NCBI RefSeq assembly: GCF_017115045.1
Contig: NZ_JABXKK010000108.1
Coordinates: forward strand, 17,870 to 81,869
Length of the DNA: 64,000 nucleotides
Source: Nostoc sp. NMS8
GTDB lineage: Bacteria > Cyanobacteriota > Cyanobacteriia > Cyanobacteriales > Nostocaceae
Direction: 5' to 3'
In this document: one piece after another, positions 1-9,200 of the stretch
Layout of the letters: each line of letters starts with the position of its first letter
Numbering within the stretch: the first letter of the stretch is position 1
Made by a program: the position numbers and the translations under genes
The notes under the pieces: model-generated
Told to the model about the DNA's origin: nothing
The model's database searches: none
What the model saw: the letters and a program-made list of their open reading frames with translations, nothing else

Positions 1-1562
1 AATAAGATTTGAGACTGGAAATCTCGAACTAATATGGCGTCGGTGGCAATATCAAGCAGAGCAGCTTGTTCGGAGATTTTTTGTTCTGCCAGCTTGCGCT
101 CGGTGATATCTTCGGTAATGCCACCATAGTAGTTAACTTTTCCTTGGTCATCATAGACAGCAAAGCCCCGATTCCAAATCCAGCGCACCGATCCATCAGG
201 TCGCAAAATCCGATATTCTGCTGAAATAGATTGACTACCACTAAGCAGTTGCTCGATTGATTGGGCAGCGCGATCGCGATCGTCTGGATGAACGGTGTCT
301 AGCCAAGATGTTGGCTGTTCAAATAAACCCTGAGAAGATCGACCCCAAATCTTCTCATAAGCAGGACTAATATACAAAGGATGGAATAAATCTGCGCTAC
401 CAATCCAGATCGTGGCGTCGGTGTTTTCGGCAAAAGTGCGAAATTTCTCCTCGCTTTCAGACAATGCAGTTTCGGCAAGTTGGCGTTCGTGTAGTGCAGC
501 TTTCTGTTCGGTAATATCTCTGGCTACCCCTTGTATTTCAATAACCTCTCCTTTGTCATCATGAATTGCGATCGCATTCCATTGAAACCAGCGTATACCG
601 TTAACTGTCAATGAACGTCGCTCACAATTAGTCAAGAGATGGGATGAAGATTCTAAAACTGTCATACTTTCCACTACTAGAGGCAAGTCATCTGAGTGAA
701 AAAACTGGAGAAATGACTGACCAAGAAACTCATTTTGTTTCCAGCCGAAGGTTTGACAAGCAGCCATATTGGCAAAGGTAATCTGTCCTTGCAAATCAAT
801 GCGGATAATTATGTCAGTTTGGCTTTCAACGAGTTGGCGATAGAGGTTTTCGCTTTGCCGTAATGCAACTTCTGCACCTTGACGTTCAATAATTTCTTGT
901 TGCAATAGAACGTTAGATATCATAAGTTCTGCTGTTCGTTCTGCGACTCGTTGTTCTAACTTTTCGTAAGCTTGGGGTACTTCTTCTTTCAGGACTTGCT
1001 CTATCTCAATTAGCTCATTAACCGGCCTGAATTCATCTGTGGGTTTTTGTAAAAATTGCTGTAAGTCTTCAAATAACCCCAGCCTTTTTATCAGGTCAAA
1101 GGCTTGTAGCAAGCTAGTTTCAGTGATGACTCCTAATAATTGCCCGCGATCGTCTAAAACGGGCAGATGGCAAATACGATACTGATTCAATAACGATAAG
1201 GCTATAAAAATATCCTGAGAATCTGATTTTCTAAGGGTAAATACTGGCTGTACCATTACCTCAGCCATTGTCACCGTCGATAAATTTATTCCAGAAGCTA
1301 TCAACATCAGGACATCTTTTTCTGTCAAAATACCTAATAAATCTGCTCCCTCTATAACCAAGATACAACTAGTTAACGGTTGATTTGCGGGGTTTAAATC
1401 TAATGAAACATTTAAGTTACTAAGTGCATAATTACTACATCTTTCCTGACTCATTAAGACAATAGCTTCGACGACAAAACCATCAGGACTGATCGTTAAT
1501 GGAGAACGATTAATAACATGATTTAAACTAAGTAAGTTAAGCAGTTTATCGTTGAATTGCAT
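1..1562 (-). CDS. CBS-domain / multi-PAS sensor protein (N-terminal part; runs off left edge of window)
   Basis: Manual minus-strand translation from ATG at 1562: MQFNDKLLNLLSLNHVINRSPLTISPDGFVVEAIVLMSQ... two CBS repeats, coiled coil (EQRVAERTAEL), then PAS/PAC modules (FRTFAENTDATIWIGSAD..., ...YGGITEDITERK). No stop before base 1. Confidence 0.85.
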   Translation of the reverse strand, partial: MQFNDKLLNLLSLNHVINRSPLTISPDGFVVEAIVLMSQERCSNYALSNLNVSLDLNPANQPLTSCILVIEGADLLGILTEKDVLMLIASGINLSTVTMAEVMVQPVFTLRKSDSQDIFIALSLLNQYRICHLPVLDDRGQLLGVITETSLLQAFDLIKRLGLFEDLQQFLQKPTDEFRPVNELIEIEQVLKEEVPQAYEKLEQRVAERTAELMISNVLLQQEIIERQGAEVALRQSENLYRQLVESQTDIIIRIDLQGQITFANMAACQTFGWKQNEFLGQSFLQFFHSDDLPLVVESMTVLESSSHLLTNCERRSLTVNGIRWFQWNAIAIHDDKGEVIEIQGVARDITEQKAALHERQLAETALSESEEKFRTFAENTDATIWIGSADLFHPLYISPAYEKIWGRSSQGLFEQPTSWLDTVHPDDRDRAAQSIEQLLSGSQSISAEYRILRPDGSVRWIWNRGFAVYDDQGKVNYYGGITEDITERKLAEQKISEQAALLDIATDAILVRDFQSQIL

Positions 1563-1833
1563 GGCTAATCTGTCAATTTTAATTATCTTTTTTATATGAA
1601 GACGAACTAGTAGAAGCTAGCGCCAGCTAAAAGAAGTAAATTTTTGAAAATTAGGAATTATTTGTCTCCAATAAGTAGTCAATCAAATACATTGATCAAG
1701 GCATTCTATAACTCTTGCAAGACTAAATACAAAAGATGTAGTGCTTAGTAACTAAGCGAGGAAATACATAGAATTTTAGAGTCGTTAAACTCATTCTATT
1801 GTCAAATTAGAAATACATGGTCTGTTATCTTTA

Positions 1834-2010
1834 GGACTTACGCAAAACTATGCGCTGTAAAGGTAATTCATGTAGACACATACTCTTGGGTCGAAGCAAG
1901 CTATGTGGAGCATCTATCTGCGACATCCTGCGCGAACGTAGAGAAACAGTTTACCGCAGGGTATTACCCCTACAAAAAATCAGGGTTTCGGTTATTGTTT
2001 GCGTAAGTCC
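1834..2010. mobile_element. MITE-like element with terminal inverted repeats GGACTTACGCAAAA / TTTGCGTAAGTCC
   Basis: 13-14 bp inverted repeats at 1834-1847 and 1998-2010 enclosing ~150 bp non-coding DNA. Confidence 0.65.
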
Positions 2011-2545
2011 CGATCTTCGATAACGCCTTAATAGATGGTCTTGGTAATCTTGTTAGTATTAAATATTTGAAATCAATTAATCCTAGTAGCAGGGCGTTGA
2101 GCCAGTGCGATTATTACTTTTGTTGCTCTAAGCCGAGTTACTCAGCACTGTTTCGCTAACACAAAATTTATACGCTCATTCTGGCTCCTGAGTTCTAAAT
2201 TATTCTTAATAAATGTTTTTATTTTGAGTATAAATAAATTTATTTGCTCTGTATCTCTATCGCATCCAGGGGAATCCAAATTATTGCTCCAGACCTATAT
2301 ATAAGGGCTTATAGGTCAAATTACTGTTAATTCCCACATTTATAGCTAAATAAATCTGATAGCATTACTTAAGAAATATGTATAAGTTTTGCAAGACTAT
2401 TAAGTATTCTAACTTTACTCACAAGTTCCTCATATTTAAAGACTATAGTCAAAATATAGACAGACTTGTTTTTAATATTTACGGGCTTCTCAACTGGCTG
2501 CCCTGATTTGCAATAACACTTTTATTAACAGGATTTGAGAAAAAT

Positions 2546-2797
2546 ATGAATTACTGTCCTTGCTGCTCAAGTTTACTTTTAGAACATATACGCGGTGCAG
2601 AGACTTACTGGTTCTGTCGCCACTGCTGGCAAGAAATGCCTATTTATAATTGGAACGAATCCAGTTTTTTCGCCGATGCCGTCATGGGACAACTACCTAG
2701 AAAACCTCAAAAACAAAAACGTAAGAGTACTACTGTTTACGCAAGTCAATGGCAATCTATTACTGAATGGATTGGGCTAGAAGAATTGTCTACATAA
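2546..2797 (+). CDS. Small zinc-ribbon-like hypothetical protein (CPCC ... CRHC)
   Basis: ORF 83 aa with N-terminal CPCC and CRHC cysteine pairs. Confidence 0.6.
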   Translation: MNYCPCCSSLLLEHIRGAETYWFCRHCWQEMPIYNWNESSFFADAVMGQLPRKPQKQKRKSTTVYASQWQSITEWIGLEELST

Positions 2798-2983
2798 CAC
2801 TAATGGACTGTGTAAGAACTTTCAAAGATTTGTATGTACACCGTAGTGGCGTGGCAAGCAAAACAATTGTGCATTAGACGTACGTTGGGGAGCCACTGCG
2901 TTGCGCGGGTTAAGAGCGTTGTAGCAAGTGGCGTTGGAGGCTTTGCATAACTCAACCTACGAATGACTGAATTCTGAATATCT

Positions 2984-3730
2984 CTAAGTTTCAATCTCAG
3001 ATACATTCAAACCTGTTAACCTAGCTACCTGTTCTATTGTCATCCCCGACTCAAGTAAGTTGCGTGCAGTTTGTAATAACTGCGATTCAGCTTTGTCTGC
3101 CCTTTGGCGTTCCTTTTCTTCAGGAGTTGGCAGTAATTCCCCTGCCAAAATTGCCCAGCGTAACCAAGTAGCATTAATACCTTTATAACTTCCTTGCCAT
3201 AACTGTAATGCTAACCCTAAAGATTGACTCACCAATTGATTTTGAGCATTTATTGCGATGGGTTGATAAGCTCCTTTTTCATTAGAGAAACCAGCCAAAT
3301 CATTAGGGTTAAAAGGGTCATACCAGAAATATTCTGGGACACGCATTTGATTTTGATAAATTAGCTTTTTCTCATTTTTGTCTGCTTGAACTGTGCTGTC
3401 AGAAAGCAACTCAATAACTACATCTGGTGCTTTCCCCTCTTCCCAAACCACCCAACTGCGACGTTCTCCTTTTGGGACTCCTAACACAGCAAAAAAGTCT
3501 GGGCCTTTAAAGTCTTTGTTTCGCACCTGGGCCAGACTGTAGTAAACGAACATATTACCGCCAATAAACCCATCCTCTCGCTCTTCCAACCAAGGTATCA
3601 GGGCATCTATGAGTAAATCCATCTGGGCTTTGTGTCGTGGACTTTCCATCGGGATACCGTCATCGTCGGGTAATTCTGCTTGGGTGGGTGGGAGTTGAAT
3701 ATCTGGTGCAGCTAGGGTAGTTTCTGACAT
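2984..3730 (-). CDS. Uma2 family endonuclease (DUF820)
   Basis: ORF; PDFFAVLGVPKG...PDVVIELLSDST and C-terminal LLESGMTIEQVARLTGLN typical of cyanobacterial Uma2 proteins. Confidence 0.85.
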   Translation of the reverse strand: MSETTLAAPDIQLPPTQAELPDDDGIPMESPRHKAQMDLLIDALIPWLEEREDGFIGGNMFVYYSLAQVRNKDFKGPDFFAVLGVPKGERRSWVVWEEGKAPDVVIELLSDSTVQADKNEKKLIYQNQMRVPEYFWYDPFNPNDLAGFSNEKGAYQPIAINAQNQLVSQSLGLALQLWQGSYKGINATWLRWAILAGELLPTPEEKERQRADKAESQLLQTARNLLESGMTIEQVARLTGLNVSEIET

Positions 3731-3794
3731 AGCTTTTCACCTTTTGGGTAAGCATGACGGATATTTTTATGTTAAGCGATCGCAGGAATTTCAG

Positions 3795-5024
3795 TTAAAA
3801 ATTTGTTTTCGACAGTTTTTCAATTTGTCCAGTAAAGTATGCTTCTTCATGTTTGAGTTGTTGCGCTAGTTTTAAACCTTTTTGAAAAGCTGTTAATGCT
3901 TGAGGAAACTCTTTACGTTCTAGATACAGTTGTCCAATTTGGTCATAAGCTTGCATCATTCCGTAAAAGTTGGCGGCTTGCGCCTGTGTCTGTACAAGAA
4001 TTTGGCTAGCCTGCAAAGCTTCGTCTGTTTGTCCTTGAGAACGGTATAGCGCAATTAATTTCTGCAAAGCTTCACCAGCAGGAACGAACTGCTGTAATCG
4101 CCAAGCAGTAGTATAAGCTTCTTGATAATTTTTAAAAGCTTCTAGCAGTAAGTTAGGATCTTTCTTGGCAAGAGATTCATAATCTGAAGCGATCGCTAGC
4201 TTTAATTCTGGTATTTTAGTAAGATTTTTTTCATTGACGTAGATTTCTGCTAGCTTATTCAGTATGTTTAATGATTGCTGCGGTTGGCTTGTCTGCTCGT
4301 AAATATAAGCCAGTCGTTGCAAATATGTTATCTCGTTTACACGTTCGCCACGGGATGTAGCTAAACTCAATAATTCTTCGTAGATTGGGGCAGCTTTGGG
4401 ATAGTCAAACCAACTTAAATGCAGTTCTCCAATTGTCTGGAGAGTTTCTACAAGTGCGATTGGATCTTTTTGCTCTCGCACTACGAGCAAAACTTGGTTG
4501 TAAGCTTCTATGGCTAGTTTAGACGATCGCACATTTTGGTAAGCTTGACCTAGCGATCGCCACAATTCTAAATCTATTGGGGCAGTTTTTTTCTCAGATT
4601 GCGTCTGTTTTTGAATTGCTTGCAATCGTTGCGTAATATATTGTACTTCTTCGCCGTTGTTTTGATTCCAAGCGATCGCACCGACTCGTGATAATGCTTG
4701 CACCTCTGCTAGTGAACCGAAAAAGCGCCGCAAACGCAATTCTCGGTTCCAAATTTCAAAGGCTGCTTCTGGTTCACCTGCTTGCAGTTTCGCCGCAGCT
4801 TCTTGATTTAGCGCATCCAATGCCGGTTCTAACTTTTGCCGTTCTTGGAGAGTTAACGGCTGTTGATCTTTAGGCGATCGTGGTAACAGGGGATCGGGTG
4901 TGGTAATCTCTAGAGGATTGGGAGGAAATTTGTCTGGTGGTTTGGGCTTCTTACTCTGTGCCAGCGTCAAGGAACTGCTAAAGAGTATAGTGGCAGTAGC
5001 GATCGCAATTAAACGCCTGAGCAT
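3795..5024 (-). CDS. TPR-repeat protein with signal peptide
   Basis: ORF 409 aa; repeated TPR-like helices (LGQAYQNVRSSKLAIEAYNQVL, IGQLYLERKEFPQALTAFQKGLKLA). Confidence 0.8.
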   Translation of the reverse strand: MLRRLIAIATATILFSSSLTLAQSKKPKPPDKFPPNPLEITTPDPLLPRSPKDQQPLTLQERQKLEPALDALNQEAAAKLQAGEPEAAFEIWNRELRLRRFFGSLAEVQALSRVGAIAWNQNNGEEVQYITQRLQAIQKQTQSEKKTAPIDLELWRSLGQAYQNVRSSKLAIEAYNQVLLVVREQKDPIALVETLQTIGELHLSWFDYPKAAPIYEELLSLATSRGERVNEITYLQRLAYIYEQTSQPQQSLNILNKLAEIYVNEKNLTKIPELKLAIASDYESLAKKDPNLLLEAFKNYQEAYTTAWRLQQFVPAGEALQKLIALYRSQGQTDEALQASQILVQTQAQAANFYGMMQAYDQIGQLYLERKEFPQALTAFQKGLKLAQQLKHEEAYFTGQIEKLSKTNF

Positions 5025-5238
5025 AGGTACTTTACTTTGTCTTAAGTTGGTTGTATAAGTTAATTCTACGATTCATCTAAAGCATCCTGATTTTCTACAA
5101 TCAAAGCATCCATCGTATATCTAATTTAAAAATTGCGTAGGCAAAGCCCATCAAAGCTATCGCAACCAGGATTTTTGAGTCTAGAAAGTGTCAAAATAAT
5201 CCTAGATAATTTTTAAGCAACTAGTCGATCGTTTTGTA

Positions 5239-5829
5239 ATGACTCATTCTACTGATATCGCCACCTTAGCCCGCTGGATGGCAGCTGACTTTAGCAATCA
5301 AGAACAAGCTTTTGAAAATCCGCCTTTTTATGCTCATATCCGCGTGTGTATCCGTCCCCTTCCATTAGAATTATTCTCAGGAGTAAGTTTGTTTCTCGAA
5401 CAAGCTTATGATTTTATGCTCAATCAACCCTACCGGATGCGGGTAATGAAGTTGATTCCGGCAGAAAACCACATTGCTATTGAACACTACACCGTTAAAG
5501 AAGAACAAAAATTTTACGGTGCATCTCGTGAACCCGAACGCCTCAAAGAATTGTCTGTTGACCAATTGGAAAAAATGTCAGGTTGCAATATGATTGTAGA
5601 GTGGACAGGTAAGAGCTTCAAAGGCAGAGTTGAACCTGGTAAAGCCTGCATAGTTGTACGCGACGGCAAAAATACTTATTTGGATAACGAATTTGAGATT
5701 GACGCTAAAGAATTTTTTAGCCTTGATCGAGGAAGAGATTTAGACACCGATGAACGCCTTTGGGGTTCTATCGCCGGCCCATTTCACTTTGTCCGCTGGG
5801 GTAGTTTTGCTGATGAAGTAAAGGTGTAA
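5239..5829 (+). CDS. cpcT: Chromophore lyase CpcT/CpeT family
   Basis: MTHSTDIATLARWMAADFSNQEQAFENPPFYAHIRVC ... GCNMIVEWTGKSFKGRVEPGKAC ... WGSIAGPFHFVRWGSFADEV matches remembered CpcT sequence. Confidence 0.92.
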   Translation: MTHSTDIATLARWMAADFSNQEQAFENPPFYAHIRVCIRPLPLELFSGVSLFLEQAYDFMLNQPYRMRVMKLIPAENHIAIEHYTVKEEQKFYGASREPERLKELSVDQLEKMSGCNMIVEWTGKSFKGRVEPGKACIVVRDGKNTYLDNEFEIDAKEFFSLDRGRDLDTDERLWGSIAGPFHFVRWGSFADEVKV

Positions 5830-6009
5830 CAGGTGAAGAGTGAAAACTTATAACTCAGCGATCGCTTAAAGACTACCAGAAACATCCAGTTAACCCACTA
5901 TCTCTACCTTAGAATCCTATGCTATCATGGTTAAACTAGCATCCTATGGCTACTAAATGCCTACTAAGACATCTTAGAAACATTAAAGTAGTTCAGGAAA
6001 TCTTGCTGT

Positions 6010-6080
<71 letters not shown>

Positions 6081-6087
6081 TAAGTGT

Positions 6088-6172
6088 TGTACATTAACTA
6101 ATTATTTGTCACTGTTAACAGATTGATGTCAATTGTAACAAATTGGTGTCAATGTTAACAAATTAAATGTCA
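6088..6172 (+). mobile_element. Target-proximal end of type V-K CAST (TnsB-type binding repeats; TGTACA terminus)
   Basis: TGTACA terminus then four ~20-bp spaced repeats: TTAACTAATTATTTGTCA (6094), TTAACAGATTGATGTCA (6115), GTAACAAATTGGTGTCA (6135), TTAACAAATTAAATGTCA (6155); layout and consensus as in ShCAST-type ends. Confidence 0.9.
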
Positions 6173-6201
6173 CTGCTATATGTATGTGACATTTTTTAAT
6201 A

Positions 6202-6240
6202 GCAGACCTCTGCCTTACCTTTCAACCCACTATAAATAAA
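6202..6240 (-). ncRNA. Delocalized (homing) crRNA of V-K CAST: degenerate repeat ending GTGGGTTGAAAG + 17-nt spacer to tRNA-Cys
   Basis: Minus strand ...TTTATAGTGGGTTGAAAG|GTAAGGCAGAGGTCTGC|TATTAAA; spacer matches upstream tRNA-Cys exactly over 17 nt. Confidence 0.9.
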
Positions 6241-6319
6241 TTCAGTAATGTTTGGACTGTTATATCCAAACATTATTTTTTAAGCTGATTTTGAGAACCA
6301 GCATTGAAATATTCCAATT

Positions 6320-6356
6320 CTTTCAACCCGCCTCAAGCTAGGAGGGGCATTGAAAC
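6320..6356 (-). CRISPR. Type V-K CRISPR direct repeat (single full copy) GTTTCAATGCCCCTCCTAGCTTGAGGCGGGTTGAAAG
   Basis: 37-nt repeat with the 5' GTTTCAA and 3' GGGTTGAAAG of Cas12k repeats; no second full copy, partial ATTTCAATGC at 6310-6301. Confidence 0.85.
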
Positions 6357-6556
6357 TCCACGCCTGAAACCCTTTATTTATTAAGTCTCCTAAAAGCACT
6401 TTTGACAGGACTACCAAAACCACTTGCTGGTTGACACTGAAAAAAGTAAATCAAGTGACAGCCCAAACTCTAGAAAGCATACGAACAAAGGGATTTAAAG
6501 TTTTGGCAGGAGTCCCGGGAAATCGCCCCCGCTTTGCCATGCCAAAAAATAATTAA

Positions 6557-6778
6557 GGTGGGTTCCTCCTTGCTCGGAGGTGATTCAGTAGCCACCACTG
6601 CGGTAAACCCGCACCTCTATTACTGGGGGCGCACCTTATTCCTATCCACAAGGGACAGCAGCATCAAGGTGGGCAGCTACCAGGGTCAGAAAGCAAGACT
6701 GTTTAACAGCAAGCAGTCAAACTAACCCAAATTTACACAGTACAGAGGCTTATAACAAGCATGAACTGCGGCGCTGTT
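6557..6778 (-). ncRNA. Cas12k-type tracrRNA
   Basis: Minus strand CAACAGCGCCGCAGTTCATGCTTGTTATAAGCCTCTGTACTGTG...GGGTTAGTTTG...TTGCTTTCTGACCC.GGTAGCTGCCC...GGTGCGC.CCCAG.AATA...CAGTGGTGGCTACTGAATCACCTCC..GGAGGAACCCACC closely follows the ShCAST tracrRNA sequence pattern. Confidence 0.9.
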
Positions 6779-8784
6779 GAATTTTCTTATACACCGTAGC
6801 ACAGGTGGTAATTTCGGCATATATTTGATGGCTGCCCTCCCTAACGCCACATTTATCGGTTTCACAGGTACACCTGTCAGTAAAGCAGCAAAAGGACAAA
6901 GTACCTTCCAAACCTTCGGCGAACCTACTGACCCAAAATCCAGCCTAGATTCCTATTCAACCGCCGACTCAGTACGAGATGGCACAACCCTGAAGCTAAA
7001 TTATGCCCTTGCTAAATCAGAGTTTCGCTTGATTTTAGAACTGAATTGGCGAGAAATTGCTACTAATCCACCAGCAGAATTTTTACAACAAGAAGAATAT
7101 CCCCAGCCTTCTGTGCTGCATATTGATAAGTTAGTGGAACAAGTGCGATCGCAACGTTTCGACAAAATTCAAGACCAGTGTGGTATTTTGCAGTTATTGG
7201 ATATTAGCCGTCCTGTTGCGATCGATGACATATATATAGATGTGAATATTTTGGAGTCAATTGCCAGTCAACAGTGGGTAGAAATCTCTGAACTGCAAAA
7301 CCTTGATCCCAAAGAATTTGACCGTTTTGGCTTAGGTTCAGCTGACCAGAACCAGATACCTGGTACACATGTAGTTGAAACACATTCCAAGCTCAGGGTG
7401 CTAGGCAAACCAGGAGTAGGTAAAACCACCTTTTTGCAATATCTCGCCATTCAGTGCAACCAAAGCGCATTTGCAGTAAATCAGGTGCCGATTTTCATTA
7501 CACTGAGAAATTTTGTTGAAGAGTCTAAAATTAACAACGAGTTCAGCCTATTAAAATACATCCGCCAGGAGTTTCTCACATCTGGAATTTTAGATCCCTC
7601 AGTCATCGAAACCTTGCTGAATGCAGGCAGAGTATTACTATTGCTTGATGGCATGGATGAAATTCTTAACCAACAAAGCAATGCTGTCTTAAGCGAAATT
7701 CGCAGATTTTCAGAGAAGTATCACAAAAATCAATTGGTGGCCACTTGTCGAACAGCCTCTCAAAAATTCAGACTCCAAGGCTTTACCGATGTTGAGATTG
7801 CCCCATTGACTTCAGAACAAATCCGAGCATTCGCTCAAAAATGGTTTGTAGTGTTTACCAAAACTAATCAAAAGGATGGTCTAGCCCAGTCAGTTGAATT
7901 TATTCAGAAGTTGGAATTAGATGAAAACTGGCAATTTCGCCAGAGCGCGGGGAATTTTTTCCTTCTCCTATCTGGCCTTTCAAGAATACTTCACAGCGAG
8001 GAAAATCGTTGCCAGCTATAACCTACAGGCATTAGAGCAAGCACTGGAAGGTCTGGTAAGTCATATCACTGACCCGCATTGGCGCGAAATCTTTTTATTA
8101 ACCGCTACCATGCTTCGGAGTGCAGACTCTTTAGTACAGTTAATGAAGCAACAGATTGATGCACTAATTGCCCAAGACGATTATTTACAAGAGTTTTTGA
8201 CCTGGGCTAGTCAAAAATCCCGCACCATTCCCACCCAAGCAAAAGATGCGACAGTTCGAGCATTTTACCTGGCCTTGAGTCGGACTCCTCACATAGCATC
8301 GCATTTTGCCCTAGCCAGCAGCCTCGACCAAGGGATCTTTCTGGATGTAGTATTAGATGACCTGCTGGTGGAGTGTGCAATTGATGGGAACCAAGACTTT
8401 GCCCACATCCACGCCTGTGGAGATGCTCTCTCAAACATTCTGGGCATTGTATTGGATGTTGGACTCCATAAATCGCTGCAACAACTCTCTGACCAATTTC
8501 CAAATTCTCATCAAAGTAAAGAACGGTTTGAGCTATGGTCGCAAACCAACTATTCAGCTTGGGCTGAACAGGTAAAGATGACGGTGATTAATTATCGCAA
8601 TATTAACCAGCAGTGGCAGTTTAGCTCTGAGCAACAGCAAGTGCTGCAACGCTACTATGATGCTAATCAGTTACTACTCGATTGCCTGCATAGTAATTGT
8701 GAAGTGACGGCCGCTATCAGGCAAGAAATTGAAGCGACCTTATTATTACCTCAAAAGGAACTTGAGGATAGGGAATGGCAATAG
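6777..8784 (+). pseudogene. Chimeric remnant: type I restriction HsdR helicase fragment joined to NACHT-domain NTPase with internal deletion/frameshift
   Basis: Frame 1 (6777-8021): HRSTGGNFGIYLMAALPNATFIGFTGTPV (HsdR motor) then VRSQRFDKIQDQCGILQLLDISRPV...VLGKPGVGKTTFLQYLAIQCN...LLLLDGMDE (NACHT). Frame shifts near 7930-7970 into SFSYLAFQEYFTARKIV... (7921-8784) with the segment between NACHT core and the FQEYFTARK motif missing. Confidence 0.8.
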
Positions 8785-9200
8785 TTTTGTTGGTTAAACT
8801 TTTATAGATATTTTCAATTAATTGAAAAGTTTTCTTACATTTTGTATCGTAGTTAATCAACTCATTTAAGAAATCAAACAACATTCGCTCATAGTACAAG
8901 AATCGAACCGAGTGATTTTAACCATTAAGTGGTTCTCTGCTAGGTAAGTAGGCGAGAAAATTTACAACTATGTCATTGCGAACTGAGCGAAACGAAGTGT
9001 ACCCTACGGGGAAGCAAGCTACGCGTAGCGTTTCTAAGAGTTGCAATTGCAAGGGTTTCAAGCATTTTTCATTTCGTTACATAATTAAGTTTATTTGTGC
9101 TTACCTACTTTTTATTTGACCTATTCGGTTGTCTCCTCTTCTGAAAACTAAGAGTTTTTCAGATCGCTTTCCCCTTAAAGTCCTAATTGCAGGTCTTATT

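Noticed and set aside
2826-2990. TGTACACCGTAG at 2832 as a transposon terminus related to the CAST end
   Set aside because: Only a short chance match; no adjacent TnsB repeats.
6534-6725. 63-aa plus-strand ORF MPCQKIIKVGSSLLGG...
   Set aside because: It lies antisense across the Cas12k tracrRNA; conservation is explained by RNA structure, not by this ORF.
8207-8503. 98-aa minus-strand ORF
   Set aside because: Antisense to the NACHT C-terminal coding sequence; no start context or family signature.
8787-9130. Possible far end of the CAST downstream of the NACHT pseudogene
   Set aside because: No TnsB-type TTAACAAATTRATGTCA repeats, no TGTACA terminus and no AGTGT duplication found here.
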